This document shows positions 44,607 through 52,658 of a DNA stretch of 64,000 nt, piece after piece. Below the pieces are notes generated by a model that ran no database searches, was not told where the DNA came from, and saw only the letters and a list, made by a program, of their open reading frames with translations. The translations under genes and the position numbers were made by a program. Origin of the DNA: G963663775 sp963664255 (GTDB lineage: Bacteria > Bacillota > Clostridia > Oscillospirales > Butyricicoccaceae); the NCBI GenBank assembly GCA_963664255.1, contig OY760938.1:620001-684000 (forward strand), in the 5' to 3' direction. Position 1 is the first letter of the stretch. The number at the start of each line of letters is the position of its first letter.

Positions 44607-45554
44607 TTATCCGTTTATTTTTTTGTCTTCGCTTTGCGGAAAATCAACCGGCAGTGGCTGCGGACGTTCAAACGTCGTTTTCATATGGTAGAAGCGTTCC
44701 TCCGCGCCAGATTGCAGAATGCCTTCCATCACCTCCAGCGAATGCAGTGCCATTTGTCCCTTTGCACGCGCCTGACGACCATCCCGAATGGCATATGCCA
44801 TGTCCACCAATCCAATGCCTCTGCTGTTTTCCTGATGGCTGGTTTCATTGAAGGGATGCACAATCGGGACTTCTTCCCACTCGCTGAATGGCTGCTGTCT
44901 GGGCAAGCCCTTCCATCGATAGTTGTCCATAGTTCTCAGCAGCACTTTTCCGCCGAACAGATTGGGTCCATCCACGGGGTCAGGGTCTGCGATACAGATG
45001 CTTCCTTTCGTGCCGTACAACTCCAGTCGGGGCAATTCCGATTCCCAAATGTCAAAGCTTGTAATCATCGTTGCAATCGCACCGTTTGCAAGCTCCAAAT
45101 TGCTGGTAATATGGGTATCCACCTCGACTGGAATGATTTCGCCTCTTTTGGGCGCGCTTTCAATGGTGCGCTCTGAAAAGGTTCTTTTGGACATGGCACA
45201 GCATTTTTTCACAGGGCCCAGCAGCGACAGCAACGCCGTCATATCCTCTGCAAAGGCGGCTGCCAGTGGCTTTTCTGAATACACATGCTTGCCTGCCTGC
45301 AATGCCTGCATGTTCAGTTCCGCATGAACCGCCGGCAGCGTTAAGTTTAACACAATATCAATTTCAGAATCTGCAATCAGTTCCTGTGCGGTTGCATATG
45401 CTTTTGGAATATGGTGCTGATTTTCCTTTTTCTGTGCTTTTTCCAGACTTCTGGAGGCACAACCCATGACATTCACAATATCATATTTTTTCAGATTCTG
45501 AAAATATACGTCGCTAATATCGCCGATGCCTAAAACGCCAACATTAAATTTCAT
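44607..45554 (-). CDS. Gfo/Idh/MocA oxidoreductase with a large internal deletion
   Basis: 315 residues from the ATG at 45554 (AGGAGTGAGGAAT upstream). The NAD-binding Rossmann half (VGVLGIGDISDVYF, IVLNLTLPAVHAE, GKHVYSEKPLA) joins directly to LLSLLGPVKKCCAMSKRTFSERTIE. Family members of this type have about 60-75 more residues here, including the GGxxxDMGxYY region that holds the catalytic lysine/histidine environment. The frame is open, but the enzyme is probably inactive. It would have oxidised a sugar or polyol with NAD(P). Part of the decayed locus. Confidence 0.82.
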   Translation of the reverse strand: MKFNVGVLGIGDISDVYFQNLKKYDIVNVMGCASRSLEKAQKKENQHHIPKAYATAQELIADSEIDIVLNLTLPAVHAELNMQALQAGKHVYSEKPLAAAFAEDMTALLSLLGPVKKCCAMSKRTFSERTIESAPKRGEIIPVEVDTHITSNLELANGAIATMITSFDIWESELPRLELYGTKGSICIADPDPVDGPNLFGGKVLLRTMDNYRWKGLPRQQPFSEWEEVPIVHPFNETSHQENSRGIGLVDMAYAIRDGRQARAKGQMALHSLEVMEGILQSGAEERFYHMKTTFERPQPLPVDFPQSEDKKING

Positions 45555-45704
45555 ATTCCTCACTCCTGCATCCATCCGAATGCTGCGTGGTCTTTATGGC
45601 TTTAACTGTACCAGTTTCCCGCCAACAACACAAGGCAGAATTGGTGCGTTTTACTAATAAAACCTGCTGTCTTGTCTATGACGCGCACAGGAGCTGCGGT
45701 ATGC

Positions 45705-45738
45705 AAAAGGCACTTCATGGAACTGAAGTGCCTTTTTT
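45705..45738. terminator. Bidirectional terminator
   Basis: AAGGCACTTCA (45707-45717) and TGAAGTGCCTT (45724-45734), perfect 11-bp stem with 6-nt loop, T-run on the plus strand and shorter T-run on the minus strand. It follows the hydrogenase-like gene. Confidence 0.85.
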
Positions 45739-45765
45739 CACAGGATTGTTTGTATCACGGACATC

Positions 45766-47010
45766 TTACTCAAAATGCCGTGTGAAAATATCGGTGTCTT
45801 CCAGCAGCGTTTCAATCGTGTCAATGCCCAAACGGTGCAGCAGTTCGATGACATACGGGTTTTCCGCCGGTGTCTGATAGGGCGCATCATTTCCATAGGC
45901 TTCCACAAGCTCCGTGCCTTCCGCAACCCCTAGCACCGCCTTTGGACCACCAACGCACCCGCCGCGGCATCCCATGCCTTCAAAGAAATTGGCATCCGCC
46001 GTGCCGGCAAGCAATTCCTGCACCATCGCCTTGCAGTCTGGCACCCCATCTGCCTGCTTGGTGCGCACTTGAATCTCGCGATTGGGATTGAGGCGTTCCA
46101 CGGTTTTTGCAACCGCTTCACTCACGCCGCCGGCACGGGCATAAATTCTGCCCGCTCTGGACGAATGGTCATTTTCATCCGCTGCAAGTTCCGCAGGGTT
46201 GATGCCCAATGCATCCAATATATTCTGCATTTCCTGAAAGGTGAGCACAAAATCCACATCTCCCACCAAATCCTTTTCCCGTGCCTCTGCCTTTTTCGCC
46301 AAGCAAGGGCCAATGAAAACGGTCAGTGCATCAGGATGCAGCAGCTTAATCGCCCTTGCACAAGCGACCATCGGCGACACCGCCCCTGGTACATGCGGCA
46401 AAAGCTGATGATACACTTTTTTAATCATGGCAATCCACATGGGACAGCAGCAGCTTGTCAGCTGAAAATCGGATTCGGTGCAAATGTTTTTATCAAATTC
46501 CAGTGCTTCTTTTAAGGTCAGCACATCTGCAAACAGCGCAACCTCGACCATGCTGTCAAACCCGACTTTTTTCAGTGCGGTGCGCAGCTTTCCAGGGGTT
46601 ACTTCGTGACTGAACTGCCCCAAAAAAGCCGGGGCTATCATCGCGTATACCGGCCCTTCCGCCGCGCGGATGGCTTTGAGTGCAGGAATCATATCCGTCG
46701 TTTCCCGTAGTTTATTGCTGGCGCAGCCCTCCACGCAGGCAGAGCATCCCAAGCACAGCGTTTCATTGATGGTAATGCCGCCATTTTCTGCTTTCTGGAT
46801 GGCATCAAATGGACATCGCTGGATACATTCTTCCACCTTGTCACCCGCGCAATTACACACACCGGTTTTCAAAACCAGTGGATATTTTTTGGGGTTCAGC
46901 AAATAATCCAAATGCACCGGGTCATACGCAGTGGTTGGCGGCGTGGCTTCGCCGTTGCCGGCTAAAGCCGATGCCACCATGCTCTCATACAATTCCTGAA
47001 ACGTTTTCAT
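45766..47010 (-). CDS. [FeFe]-hydrogenase-like iron-sulfur protein
   Basis: 414 residues from the ATG at 47010 (AGGAGTGAAAGC upstream). The N-terminal half has two ferredoxin-type clusters (C52/C54/C62/C66 and C86/C89/C92/C96). The C-terminal half has the three H-cluster loops: LTSCCCPMW (C187-189), IGPCLAKKAEA (C236) and EGMGCRGGCVGGPK (C348, C352). All four likely H-cluster cysteines are present. The first loop reads TSCCCP where catalytic enzymes read TSCCP. The short form without extra electron-transfer domains resembles the poorly studied putative sensory groups (C/D) rather than a bulk hydrogen-producing enzyme. Monocistronic. Confidence 0.87.
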   Translation of the reverse strand: MKTFQELYESMVASALAGNGEATPPTTAYDPVHLDYLLNPKKYPLVLKTGVCNCAGDKVEECIQRCPFDAIQKAENGGITINETLCLGCSACVEGCASNKLRETTDMIPALKAIRAAEGPVYAMIAPAFLGQFSHEVTPGKLRTALKKVGFDSMVEVALFADVLTLKEALEFDKNICTESDFQLTSCCCPMWIAMIKKVYHQLLPHVPGAVSPMVACARAIKLLHPDALTVFIGPCLAKKAEAREKDLVGDVDFVLTFQEMQNILDALGINPAELAADENDHSSRAGRIYARAGGVSEAVAKTVERLNPNREIQVRTKQADGVPDCKAMVQELLAGTADANFFEGMGCRGGCVGGPKAVLGVAEGTELVEAYGNDAPYQTPAENPYVIELLHRLGIDTIETLLEDTDIFTRHFE

Positions 47011-47120
47011 GCTTTCACTCCTACTATTTTCGTGCAATATTGCAGCTTATTCGCAGATTGTTATGTATGATTATATCATATCTGCCCATGAAATTTCAAG
47101 AAAAGCCACCACCGTTGCGA

Positions 47121-49724
47121 TTATTTATCATCTGCCGCGTCATCGTTTTTCTCAATCACACGCAGCGCCTCCTGCAGTTCGTCCTTTGCAACTGTTGCGT
47201 TCAGTTTTTGCAGCAAAACATTCTGATTGAACATCAACACCGCTTTATTCACTTCATTTTCGATGTAAATAATTTCTTTAATAATGGCAGAGCTGTTTCC
47301 AATCTGCGCAATGGATTTGATTTCACTCGCGTTGACTTCCAAAATGCTGTTGAGTTCATCCACCGCCAATGCCACTTGTGTGCCATCCGCAATTTGAATG
47401 ATGAGCAGCTGCGAAGCGATTTCCGCGTTTGCAGGCATTCCCAAGAGCTTGCGTCCGTCAACCACTGCCAAATATTTCTTATTGTACGCAACCGCACCGT
47501 TGACCACTTCCAACGCACCTGGGAGTGGAATCACTTTTTCAGAATCCATGGATTCCAACACCGCCACTTGCTCCATCGCAAACACCTGCTGATTGAGCAG
47601 GAAGGTTGCCAGCTTCACATGGGCTTCCCTGTCCGACAGCGTAATGTCCGTCTGGTCAATACCAACCGCTCTCCCTGCCTCTTCATTTCCGCCATCCATA
47701 TCAGACAGCTTATCGAACACAAACGCCAGCACATCATTTTGATAGCCGTCATTCTGGCATTTATATTCCCGATAATAAGCAGAGCATGCACAGCCAACGG
47801 CATAATGTGCCCCCTCATACTGCAAAATCTCCGAGCAGCTGTCACCGTTTGCGGTGGCAAACAAGTGGGATGGTAGCGAAAACACCTCGCCCGTTTGCAG
47901 CCGGCTGTTGGTGGAGGCAATGATTTTCTGATTGCGGTCGGTAAACACCGCAAATGCACCTTCATCGTTGTCAATGGCATCATACAGCATACTTTGGAAC
48001 TGAAATTCGCTGTCAAACACAATGCCAATGCCGCCCACCGTACGCTGTGGATTGCTGCTGTCCGTAATGGATGCCCCATAAATATACGTGTGACGATTGT
48101 CGTAGAGTTCGGTGGCATCATAGGCGGACACAAAGTATTTTTCAGGATTATGGTTGCCCAAAATGTTGCGGACATATTCCGCAGAAAGCACCCTGCCAAT
48201 GTCACCTGCGCGCTCCGGATTAGAAACGGCGATGATTTTGCCCATGGAGTCAAACAAAAACAGATTGCGATATACCGTGTACAGGCTGTTGACATATTCC
48301 AGAATGCGGGTCAGCTCCTGCTTGTTTTCTGCCGAAAGCTCTGGCTGTGCCATCAAATCCCGAAAGGTCGGGTTCAGCGCCCACCAACGGCAGTCATCCG
48401 AGCGTTCATATAGATTGCGGTCCATAATATCGACGCAGAGCGATGCCACAAAGCTGACATTTTGCAGTCCCGAAGTAATCACGGTTGCAAACAGATTTTG
48501 GATTGATTTTTCAAACAACTGACTGGTATTGACACCGATTTTACCGATAGAGTGCAAAATTGGCTTCATCGGATTGGTTTCCTCCTGCTCCTTGGAAACG
48601 CTTTTGGTCGCCAAAATCTGTCCGTTAAACACCACTTGCTTCAAGCTGTGCTGAATTTTTTGCGTTTGGCTGATAATTTGCTTGAGCTCCGCCGAAAAAG
48701 AATCCGCCTTGCTCATCAGCCCTGCCATGGTATCGGACGCGATGCTTTTCACGAGCTTGGACTGCTTCTCTTTGAACGCCAATGCCAGCGGAATCATCAC
48801 GCAGCCTTTCCACCCCAAGCCAACATACTGTTGGTATCCCTTGGTTGGCACCGTCTGCACAATATATTCCACGCCGCGGTAATACACAATATTATTTGCG
48901 CCCGGTTCGCCGGTTTCCATGGAAATGCCCAGCGGCACATAGTTCGCATTGCTACTGGCAATGACGGTATCCTCGGCATCCACAATATAAATCACCGAAC
49001 CGTCATACTCATTTGACAGCTTCTGAAAGATTTTCTCGACCTCATCTTCAAACCGAAAGCACAGGCAAATAATCCCCGCCACTTCTCCAAAATCGTTGTA
49101 AATTTTGCTGGAAAAGATGTGCGCTCGTTCCTTTGCCGCCTGCAATGGAGATGCACAAAAATGTTCCATGAAATTTTGAGTGCTGGCAACCGTATTTTCC
49201 AAAATGGGTTCCTGTATCGTCTGTCCGGCAATCGCATTCTCCGGATTCAAATTTAAAAGCACTTGAAACTCGCTATTCAGCAGAATAATCTCATCATAAA
49301 CCGAATATTTTGCGACATATTCCTGCAATCGATTGAGCATATATTCCCGATTTGTTTCATGCTCATCTTGGCAGACAAATTGCCGAATATCATCATCTGT
49401 TGCAATAAATCCCACATCGGCGGTTCGTTCATACAGATTGCGAATCAAAATATCAATCACAACTTGTGCCTTGGAGATAATTTTGCGATTCATTTTATTG
49501 AGGGTTTCCGCAATCAAGGTTTCTACCAGCTGCTGCTGCAAGGCGTAGAAGCCTTTCTGCACTTTGCGCATATTGGGCAAAATTTTTCCCGCCTGCGTGG
49601 GGCAGTTGATTTCGAGCAGCAGCTCCATGTTGTTCCATTGGTCATTGAGCTCCGAAATCCCTTTGTCACACGCGCGCACGTCCGGCATATATTCCAAAAA
49701 ATTCTTGTTTTTATAAATAATCAT
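47121..49724 (-). CDS. Soluble protein with two Cache-like sensors and a C-terminal CheW domain
   Basis: 867 residues from the ATG at 49724 (a TTG at 49736 is possible). It is built from an internal duplication: RNLYERTADV (about 95-104) and RNLYERSDDC (about 436-445) each precede a Cache-like sensor block (about 105-310 and 446-690). The last 150 residues (about 705-850) are CheW-like (MEQVAVLESMDSEKVIPLPG, GRKLLGMPANAEIASQLLII, VALAVDELNSILEV). There are no membrane helices, so it should sense something in the cytoplasm and dock to CheA or receptor arrays. No MCP methyl helices are visible. It has a strong promoter 300 nt upstream and a long leader. Confidence 0.83.
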   Translation of the reverse strand: MIIYKNKNFLEYMPDVRACDKGISELNDQWNNMELLLEINCPTQAGKILPNMRKVQKGFYALQQQLVETLIAETLNKMNRKIISKAQVVIDILIRNLYERTADVGFIATDDDIRQFVCQDEHETNREYMLNRLQEYVAKYSVYDEIILLNSEFQVLLNLNPENAIAGQTIQEPILENTVASTQNFMEHFCASPLQAAKERAHIFSSKIYNDFGEVAGIICLCFRFEDEVEKIFQKLSNEYDGSVIYIVDAEDTVIASSNANYVPLGISMETGEPGANNIVYYRGVEYIVQTVPTKGYQQYVGLGWKGCVMIPLALAFKEKQSKLVKSIASDTMAGLMSKADSFSAELKQIISQTQKIQHSLKQVVFNGQILATKSVSKEQEETNPMKPILHSIGKIGVNTSQLFEKSIQNLFATVITSGLQNVSFVASLCVDIMDRNLYERSDDCRWWALNPTFRDLMAQPELSAENKQELTRILEYVNSLYTVYRNLFLFDSMGKIIAVSNPERAGDIGRVLSAEYVRNILGNHNPEKYFVSAYDATELYDNRHTYIYGASITDSSNPQRTVGGIGIVFDSEFQFQSMLYDAIDNDEGAFAVFTDRNQKIIASTNSRLQTGEVFSLPSHLFATANGDSCSEILQYEGAHYAVGCACSAYYREYKCQNDGYQNDVLAFVFDKLSDMDGGNEEAGRAVGIDQTDITLSDREAHVKLATFLLNQQVFAMEQVAVLESMDSEKVIPLPGALEVVNGAVAYNKKYLAVVDGRKLLGMPANAEIASQLLIIQIADGTQVALAVDELNSILEVNASEIKSIAQIGNSSAIIKEIIYIENEVNKAVLMFNQNVLLQKLNATVAKDELQEALRVIEKNDDAADDK

Positions 49725-50033
49725 GATGTATCCCAAATCCTAACCCGATTGTATTTTTACACATGAACTTAACTATTTTCTCATCTTTAGATAGCCTTTA
49801 TCTGCAAACCCTCCTTTTTTGAAATTTACACATCTGTTCCTTGCAAATACTGTCCATGTTTTCCTTTGACAGCATGGGTTTTCCTGCAATAGAAAAACCT
49901 TTTCTGTGTGAAACATTTGCACCCTATGTCTTTTTCCCTGCAATTCCAGAAGCATGATTGACTGAAATCAAAGTGGAAACTTTTGCAATCTTTCCTGCAA
50001 AACACACATAAAACACAAATTTGTCTTATTTTA
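49725..50033 (-). other. Long 5' leader of the Cache-CheW gene with repeated TTGCAGG boxes
   Basis: From the predicted start site near 50027 to the start codon the transcript has about 300 untranslated bases. On the minus strand TTGCAGG or a near match (TTGCAAGG, TTGCAGA) recurs about five times between 49800 and 50000, spaced 38-56 nt apart. No known riboswitch consensus was recognised. A 60-residue frame inside has no ribosome site and was not annotated. Confidence 0.45.
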
Positions 50034-50062
50034 ATTATACCGCTTTGCACAAAATAAGACAA
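50021..50062 (-). promoter_or_regulatory. Promoter of the Cache-CheW gene inside a 12-bp inverted repeat
   Basis: On the minus strand TTGTCT (50057-50062), 17-nt spacer and TATAAT (50034-50039) form a near-perfect promoter. TTGTCTTATTTT (50021-50032) and AAAATAAGACAA (50051-50062) are perfect inverted repeats that bracket the -10, one arm covering the -35 and the other the start site. This is a typical operator layout for a dimeric regulator. Confidence 0.65.
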
Positions 50063-50195
50063 TTATAAAATAAACTAAAGATTTGGTCGCAAATACCTAT
50101 TTTAATCATGTGAAGCTTCACTTTTTTAAGCGAAATCAAGTTACATAAAATGGAATATTGCAAATATGAACGCATTCTGGTTCTTCCGCCGTTAT

Positions 50196-50975
50196 TTATA
50201 ATGAATAATTATGCGCAAGTGGACCATTGCCAGTGCCTAGATTCAGCTGTGCGGCAATCGCCTGCGCCAGATATTGCTTTGCGTTTGCCACCGCTGTCTG
50301 CAACGATTCTCCTTTGGCAAGATTGCTGGCAATCGCACTGGAAAGTGTGCAGCCTGTGCCATGCGTATTGGTGTTTACAATGCGCTGCCCTGCAAACCAA
50401 TGCATGCCCTCGCTTGTGTACAGCAAATCATTTGCCGTGTCGGTCGCATGTCCGCCCTTGCACAGCACAGCGCATCCAAATCGCTCCTGCAAATATTGAG
50501 AAGCCGTCTCCATATCCTGTTCCTGCTGCACATCTATGCCACTGAGCACAGTGGCTTCTGGCATATTTGGCGTGATGAGTGTGGCAAGCGGAAACAATTC
50601 TGCCTGCATGGCTGCGATTGCATCCTGCTGCAGCAGCACACGCCCGCTCGTGGATACCATCACGGGGTCTACCACAATATTACAGGCGTGGTACTGCCGC
50701 AGCTTTTCCACCACCACACCGAGCAATTCCCGATTGCACAGCATACCGATTTTGACAGCATCGGGCATAATGTCCGTGAAAATACAATCCAGCTGCTGTG
50801 CCAAAAAATCCGGTGTTGTCGCCGCTACCGCTGACACGCCGCAGGTATTTTGTGCTGTGAGTGCAGTAATGGCGCTCATGGCATATACGCCGTGCATGGT
50901 CATTGTTTTGATGTCTGCCTGTATGCCGGCGCCGCCGCTGCAGTCACTTCCGGCAATGGTCAATACTGTTTTCAT
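50196..50975 (-). CDS. thiD: Hydroxymethylpyrimidine kinase / phosphomethylpyrimidine kinase
   Basis: 259 residues from the ATG at 50975. PfkB-type HMP(-P) kinase: TIAGSDCSGGAGIQADIKTM at the N terminus, VVDPVMVSTSG, LITPNMPEAT, CKGGHA and the anion-hole motif NTHGTGCTLSSAIASNLA. It makes HMP-pyrophosphate for thiamine phosphate synthesis. It follows thiE by 14 nt and is last in that short operon. No thiC or thiM is visible nearby, so the pair suits salvage of pyrimidine and thiazole or forms part of a dispersed pathway. Confidence 0.95.
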   Translation of the reverse strand: MKTVLTIAGSDCSGGAGIQADIKTMTMHGVYAMSAITALTAQNTCGVSAVAATTPDFLAQQLDCIFTDIMPDAVKIGMLCNRELLGVVVEKLRQYHACNIVVDPVMVSTSGRVLLQQDAIAAMQAELFPLATLITPNMPEATVLSGIDVQQEQDMETASQYLQERFGCAVLCKGGHATDTANDLLYTSEGMHWFAGQRIVNTNTHGTGCTLSSAIASNLAKGESLQTAVANAKQYLAQAIAAQLNLGTGNGPLAHNYSL

Positions 50976-50989
50976 ATGGCTCTGCTCTC

Positions 50990-51643
50990 CTATGTCTGCG
51001 CGCACTTTTGTATCATTTCTGTGCTCAACTGCCGCAGCTGCTGTGCCGCCGCCGTAATCTCCGTTTGTGCAAACAAGGCACTGACCACTGCCACGCCATC
51101 GACCCCTCTGCCGGCAAGCTGCAGGATATTGTCACGGGTGATGCCGCCAATGGCAACCACCGGAATCTTCACCGCTTGGCAAATCGCCTGCATGGTTTCG
51201 TGCGCAATCGCATTGGCATCCAGTTTTGTGCCGGTTTGAAATGCTGCGCCGACCCCAAGATAATCCGCACCGGCTTCCTGCGCCGCCATCGCCTGTGCAA
51301 CCGTTCTAGCCGAAACACCGATGATTTTTTCTGCGCCAAGCGCTGCACGGGCATCTTGCACGCGCATATCCTTTTGCCCGATATGCACACCGTCCGCACC
51401 ACAGGCAATCGCAATGTCCACCCTGTCATTGATGAGAAACGGCACCCCATAGGCGCTGCACAACGCTTTTATCTGCAATGCCTCCTGCAAAAACGCATCA
51501 TCCTCCAACTGCTTCTCTCGCAGCTGCACGCATGTGACCCCGCCCTGCAGCGCAGCCTCCACCTGCTGTGCCATGGCGTGTCCCCGCAGCCAGCTGCGGT
51601 CTGTCACGGCATACAGCAGCATATCCTTTTTGGTGCAATTCAT
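50990..51643 (-). CDS. thiE: Thiamine phosphate synthase
   Basis: 217 residues from the ATG at 51643 (GGAAGGAAG about 12 nt upstream; a longer open frame runs into the repeat upstream but is not ThiE-like). TIM barrel that joins HMP-pyrophosphate and thiazole phosphate. Motifs are LYAVTDRSWL, VQLREKQLEDDAF, LINDRVDIAIACGADGVHIGQ, GVSARTVAQA, YLGVGAAFQTGTK, VAIGGI. First gene of thiE-thiD. The leader contains an early terminator and a 71-bp repeat; I see no TPP riboswitch. Confidence 0.94.
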   Translation of the reverse strand: MNCTKKDMLLYAVTDRSWLRGHAMAQQVEAALQGGVTCVQLREKQLEDDAFLQEALQIKALCSAYGVPFLINDRVDIAIACGADGVHIGQKDMRVQDARAALGAEKIIGVSARTVAQAMAAQEAGADYLGVGAAFQTGTKLDANAIAHETMQAICQAVKIPVVAIGGITRDNILQLAGRGVDGVAVVSALFAQTEITAAAQQLRQLSTEMIQKCAQT

Positions 51644-51669
51644 AAACGCTTTCTTCCTTCCAAACCAAT

Positions 51670-51740
51670 CTAAGAACCCATATTCACAACGACAAACCGT
51701 CGTATTAGGAAAATCTTTTCTGCTATGCGGTGTTAAAAAT
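51670..51740 (-). repeat. 71-bp interspersed repeat, copy B (in the thiE leader)
   Basis: On the minus strand it starts ATTTTTAAC and ends GGGTTCTTAG, gap-free homologue of 44040-44110. It is 27 nt upstream of the thiE start codon and would be transcribed with it. Confidence 0.7.
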
Positions 51741-51796
51741 CTTTCCCTACTCCACCAGTTCACGTTTGTAAATACAGGTTCTAAACCTCAACATAG

Positions 51797-51823
51797 AAAA
51801 AAAGAACATACTGTCGTATGCTC
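51797..51823 (-). terminator. Early terminator in the thiE leader
   Basis: On the minus strand GAGCATAC, loop GACA, GTATGTTC (one wobble), then seven T. It lies only about 75 nt after the predicted start site and 154 nt before thiE, so it would act as an attenuator or end a short RNA. The 75-nt RNA contains a 20-codon frame beginning MGKYRIEAWEHTTV after AAGGAA. Confidence 0.6.
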
Positions 51824-51880
51824 CCATGCTTCTATGCGGTACTTTCCCATTTCCTTGCTGTTTTATAGGACTTTGCAATT

Positions 51881-51909
51881 AGTATAAAGCAAAATGCACC
51901 GTATTGCAA
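51881..51909 (-). promoter_or_regulatory. Predicted promoter upstream of thiE
   Basis: On the minus strand TTGCAA (51904-51909), 17-nt spacer, TATACT (51881-51886). Confidence 0.6.
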
Positions 51910-51977
51910 GCGATTCCCCTGTTTTTTCGTGCAAAATTCGTATCTCTTACGACCCTTAGGATTGTACAAGTCGATTC

Positions 51978-52007
51978 TTGCAATACTAACAGGTATTGCG
52001 GTATAAT
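51978..52007 (+). promoter_or_regulatory. Predicted promoter of the GNAT-radC unit
   Basis: TTGCAA (51978-51983), 18-nt spacer, TATAAT (52002-52007), 30 nt before the start codon. GCAATAC and GTATTGC within it form a 7-bp inverted repeat across the spacer. Confidence 0.6.
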
Positions 52008-52037
52008 ACTATCATAAGAATCGGCAGGGGGAGAAAT

Positions 52038-52658
52038 ATGCCACAAATTTTGATTCGGCAGGCAGCCTTAGCAGACGCCGCAGAAATGCTGGCGGTCTAT
52101 GCACCGTATGTATCGGAAACCACCGTTTCCTCGGAATATGAGCCGCCATCTTTGGAAGAATTTCAAGAACGTATCCTGCGTTTTACCACGCAAACGCCGT
52201 GGCTTGTGTGTTATATCAATGGCAGCGTTGCGGGATATGGCTATGCTTCGCCGCATCGCAAACGTGCCGCCTATCAATGGTCTGTGGAAACATCTATTTA
52301 TGTCGCACAGGATTTCCATCGTTTAGGGGTTGCCAGTGCGCTGTATCGTGCTCTTATGGAAATTTTGACCAGGCAAGGCTATTATAACATTTTTGTCGGC
52401 ATCACCTCCCCCAATGAACGCTCTATCAAATTTCACTCGTCTATGGGGTTTGTGATTTCCGGCTCTTATCAAGACAGCATGTATAAATTTGGGCAGTGGA
52501 GAGATGTTATTTGGATGGCAAAATCCTTGCGTGCGCATGACAGCGAGCCGCACCCCACCATTCCATTTTCGCAGATTGCCGCATTGCCATTTGTGCAGGA
52601 TATTTTAGAGAAATCTGCCTCTTTGATTGGGCTGCCCCATCTGAAGGAGTGCCCATGA
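52038..52658 (+). CDS. GNAT-family N-acetyltransferase (phosphinothricin acetyltransferase-like)
   Basis: 206 residues from the ATG at 52038 with GGGGGAGAAAT upstream. The first 165 residues match the Pat/YncA-type GNAT group: LIRQAALADAAEMLAVYAPY, TTVSSEYEPPS, GYGYASPHRKRAAYQWSVETSIYV, the acetyl-CoA loop DFHRLGVASALYRALME and PNERSIKFHSSMGF. The last 40 residues are an extra tail. An amino group of an amino acid or toxic analogue is the usual acceptor. Its TGA overlaps the radC ATG (ATGA), so the two are translationally coupled. Confidence 0.9.
   Translation: MPQILIRQAALADAAEMLAVYAPYVSETTVSSEYEPPSLEEFQERILRFTTQTPWLVCYINGSVAGYGYASPHRKRAAYQWSVETSIYVAQDFHRLGVASALYRALMEILTRQGYYNIFVGITSPNERSIKFHSSMGFVISGSYQDSMYKFGQWRDVIWMAKSLRAHDSEPHPTIPFSQIAALPFVQDILEKSASLIGLPHLKECP

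Noticed and set aside
49773..49955. 60-residue minus-strand reading frame in the Cache-CheW leader
   Set aside because: No ribosome site, unusual Cys/Arg/Lys composition, and it lies in the untranslated leader between a strong promoter and the real gene.
51643..51763. N-terminal extension of ThiE by 40 residues
   Set aside because: The extension is translated repeat sequence; the ThiE fold starts just after the ATG at 51643.
51644..51990. TPP riboswitch upstream of thiE
   Set aside because: The conserved CTGAGA and ACCTGATCTGG-type elements were not found on the transcribed strand.
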